Assembly (NCBI GenBank): GCA_022703445.1
Contig: JAKLDR010000021.1
Coordinates: forward strand, 1 to 51,027
Direction: 5' to 3'
Origin: Planctomycetota bacterium
GTDB taxonomy: Bacteria > Planctomycetota > SZUA-567 > JAKLDR01
DNA: 51,027 bases
Shown one piece after another: positions 50,324 through 51,027 of the stretch. A program made the translations under genes and the position numbers. Numbering within the stretch: the first letter of the stretch is position 1; each line of letters starts with the position of its first letter. The notes below the pieces were generated by a model. The model saw nothing but the letters and a program-made list of their open reading frames with translations. It was not told the origin of the DNA and did no database searches.

Positions 50324-51027
50324 GTGGACCGCCCCGAAGTGCTGGGCTGGCTCCGCGAGGCGCGGGCCGAGCGCCTGGAGGAGCTCTGGCGGCTGGCCGA
50401 CCGCGTCCGCCGGGAGTCGGTCGGCGACGAGGTCCACCTCCGGGGGCTCGTAGAGTTCTCCAACCACTGCCGGCGGACCTGTGCCTACTGCGGGATGAAC
50501 GCGGGGCACTCTGGCCTGGTCCGCTACCGCATGACCGCCGAGGAGATACTGGACTCTGCCCGGCAGGCCCGCGGCCTTGGCTACGGCACGGTGGTGCTCC
50601 AGTCCGGCGAGGACCCGGAGCTCGATCCGTCTTGGCTCGCCGGGGTCGTCCGGCGGATCAAGGGCGAGACCGGCCTGGCCGTCACTCTGGGCGTCGGCGA
50701 ACGCGGGCGCGAGGCCTACGCGCTCTGGCGCGAGGCCGGGGCCGACCGCTATCTGCTGCGCTTCGAGACCTCCAACCCCGAGCTCTTCGCCCGGATCCAC
50801 TCCGGCGGCGACGGCAGCCTGGAGGCCAGGCTGGAGCGCCTCCGCTGGCTGGGGGATCTGGGCTACGAGGTGGGCAGCGGGGTGATGGTCGGCATCCCCG
50901 GGCAGACCTTCGAGGACCTGGCCGGCGACCTGGAAATTTTCAGGAAGCTGGACCTGGACATGATCGGCATCGGACCGTACCTGGCCCATCCGGACACGCC
51001 GCTGGGGGCGCAGGCGGAGGCCATCCG
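50324..51027 (+). CDS. hydE: [FeFe] hydrogenase maturase HydE (radical SAM), cut by window end
   Basis: A GTG at 50324, 4 bases after the hydF stop, opens a frame that runs to the window edge (234 complete codons of roughly 350). The radical SAM motif CX3CX2C is at residues 49/53/56 (CRRTCAYCGM), preceded by LRGLVEFSNHC, the HydE hallmark. It continues with VVLQSGEDPE, RFETSNPELF and SGVMVGIPGQTFEDL. HydE acts on the HydG-made Fe(CO)2CN-Cys complex to form the precursor of the diiron site. GGGAAGGGC lies just upstream inside hydF. The remaining part is outside the window. Confidence 0.94.
   Translation, partial: MDRPEVLGWLREARAERLEELWRLADRVRRESVGDEVHLRGLVEFSNHCRRTCAYCGMNAGHSGLVRYRMTAEEILDSARQARGLGYGTVVLQSGEDPELDPSWLAGVVRRIKGETGLAVTLGVGERGREAYALWREAGADRYLLRFETSNPELFARIHSGGDGSLEARLERLRWLGDLGYEVGSGVMVGIPGQTFEDLAGDLEIFRKLDLDMIGIGPYLAHPDTPLGAQAEAI

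Overview
The window is very GC-rich bacterial DNA, almost fully coding, with Shine-Dalgarno-led genes, many GTG starts and 1-4 base or 14 base overlaps. Three things suggest an uncultured anaerobic or facultative bacterium of the Planctomycetota/Lentisphaerota-like (PVC) grade: large secreted beta-propeller proteins (PQQ-like, kelch, NHL), GntR-type regulators fused to LacI-type sensors, and an ECF sigma factor fused to HEAT repeats. This placement is an inference. No rRNA or tRNA was seen.

Layout. (1) 1-4.7 kb, minus strand: a Pro-rich lipoprotein cut by the window edge, a membrane protein and a VWA/GATase-like membrane protein. (2) 4.9-9.9 kb: a GntR-LacI regulator overlapping a secreted PQQ-like propeller and a small ORF, then a small basic protein overlapping a nucleotidyltransferase (toxin-antitoxin-like), then a membrane protein. 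(3) 10.1-20.6 kb: a paralogous GntR-LacI regulator followed by four secreted propeller proteins (kelch, kelch, FlgD/NHL, kelch). (4) 20.8-24.3 kb: an ECF sigma factor fused to a membrane helix and HEAT repeats. (5) 24.4-34.3 kb, minus strand: site-2 protease, HEAT membrane protein, geranylgeranyl-reductase-type flavoprotein, TauE/SafE permease with a coupled membrane protein, atypical histidine kinase, FapA-like protein, a prepilin with its own terminator, and a lipoprotein. (6) 34.6-35.3 kb: an isolated rplC with its own promoter and terminator.

(7) 35.4-51.0 kb: an apparently complete [FeFe]-hydrogenase island, all on the plus strand. A strong promoter overlapped by a clear Rex operator precedes rex, then hydC (NuoE-like), hydB (NuoF-like, fused to a GltD/NfnB-type FAD-NADPH module), hydA (catalytic subunit), a lone receiver protein, a histidine kinase with its own ferredoxin and H-cluster-type domains, a receiver-kinase hybrid, and the maturation genes hydG, aspA, hydF and hydE (hydE cut by the window end). 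The likely logic is that Rex senses NADH/NAD+, a hydrogenase-like kinase senses H2 or redox state, HydABC couples H2 with ferredoxin, NAD(H) and possibly NADP(H), and HydE/F/G build the H-cluster, with AspA possibly supplying ammonia.

Superimposed on this are at least six families of short imperfect inverted repeats. One is nested in another, one lies in frame inside a gene, and one flanks a GxxExxY (PDDEXK-like) nuclease gene that sits between aspA and hydF. A near-perfect 29-base direct repeat at that site includes the hydF start codon. This looks like the scar of a small mobile unit and is the most unusual DNA-level signal here.
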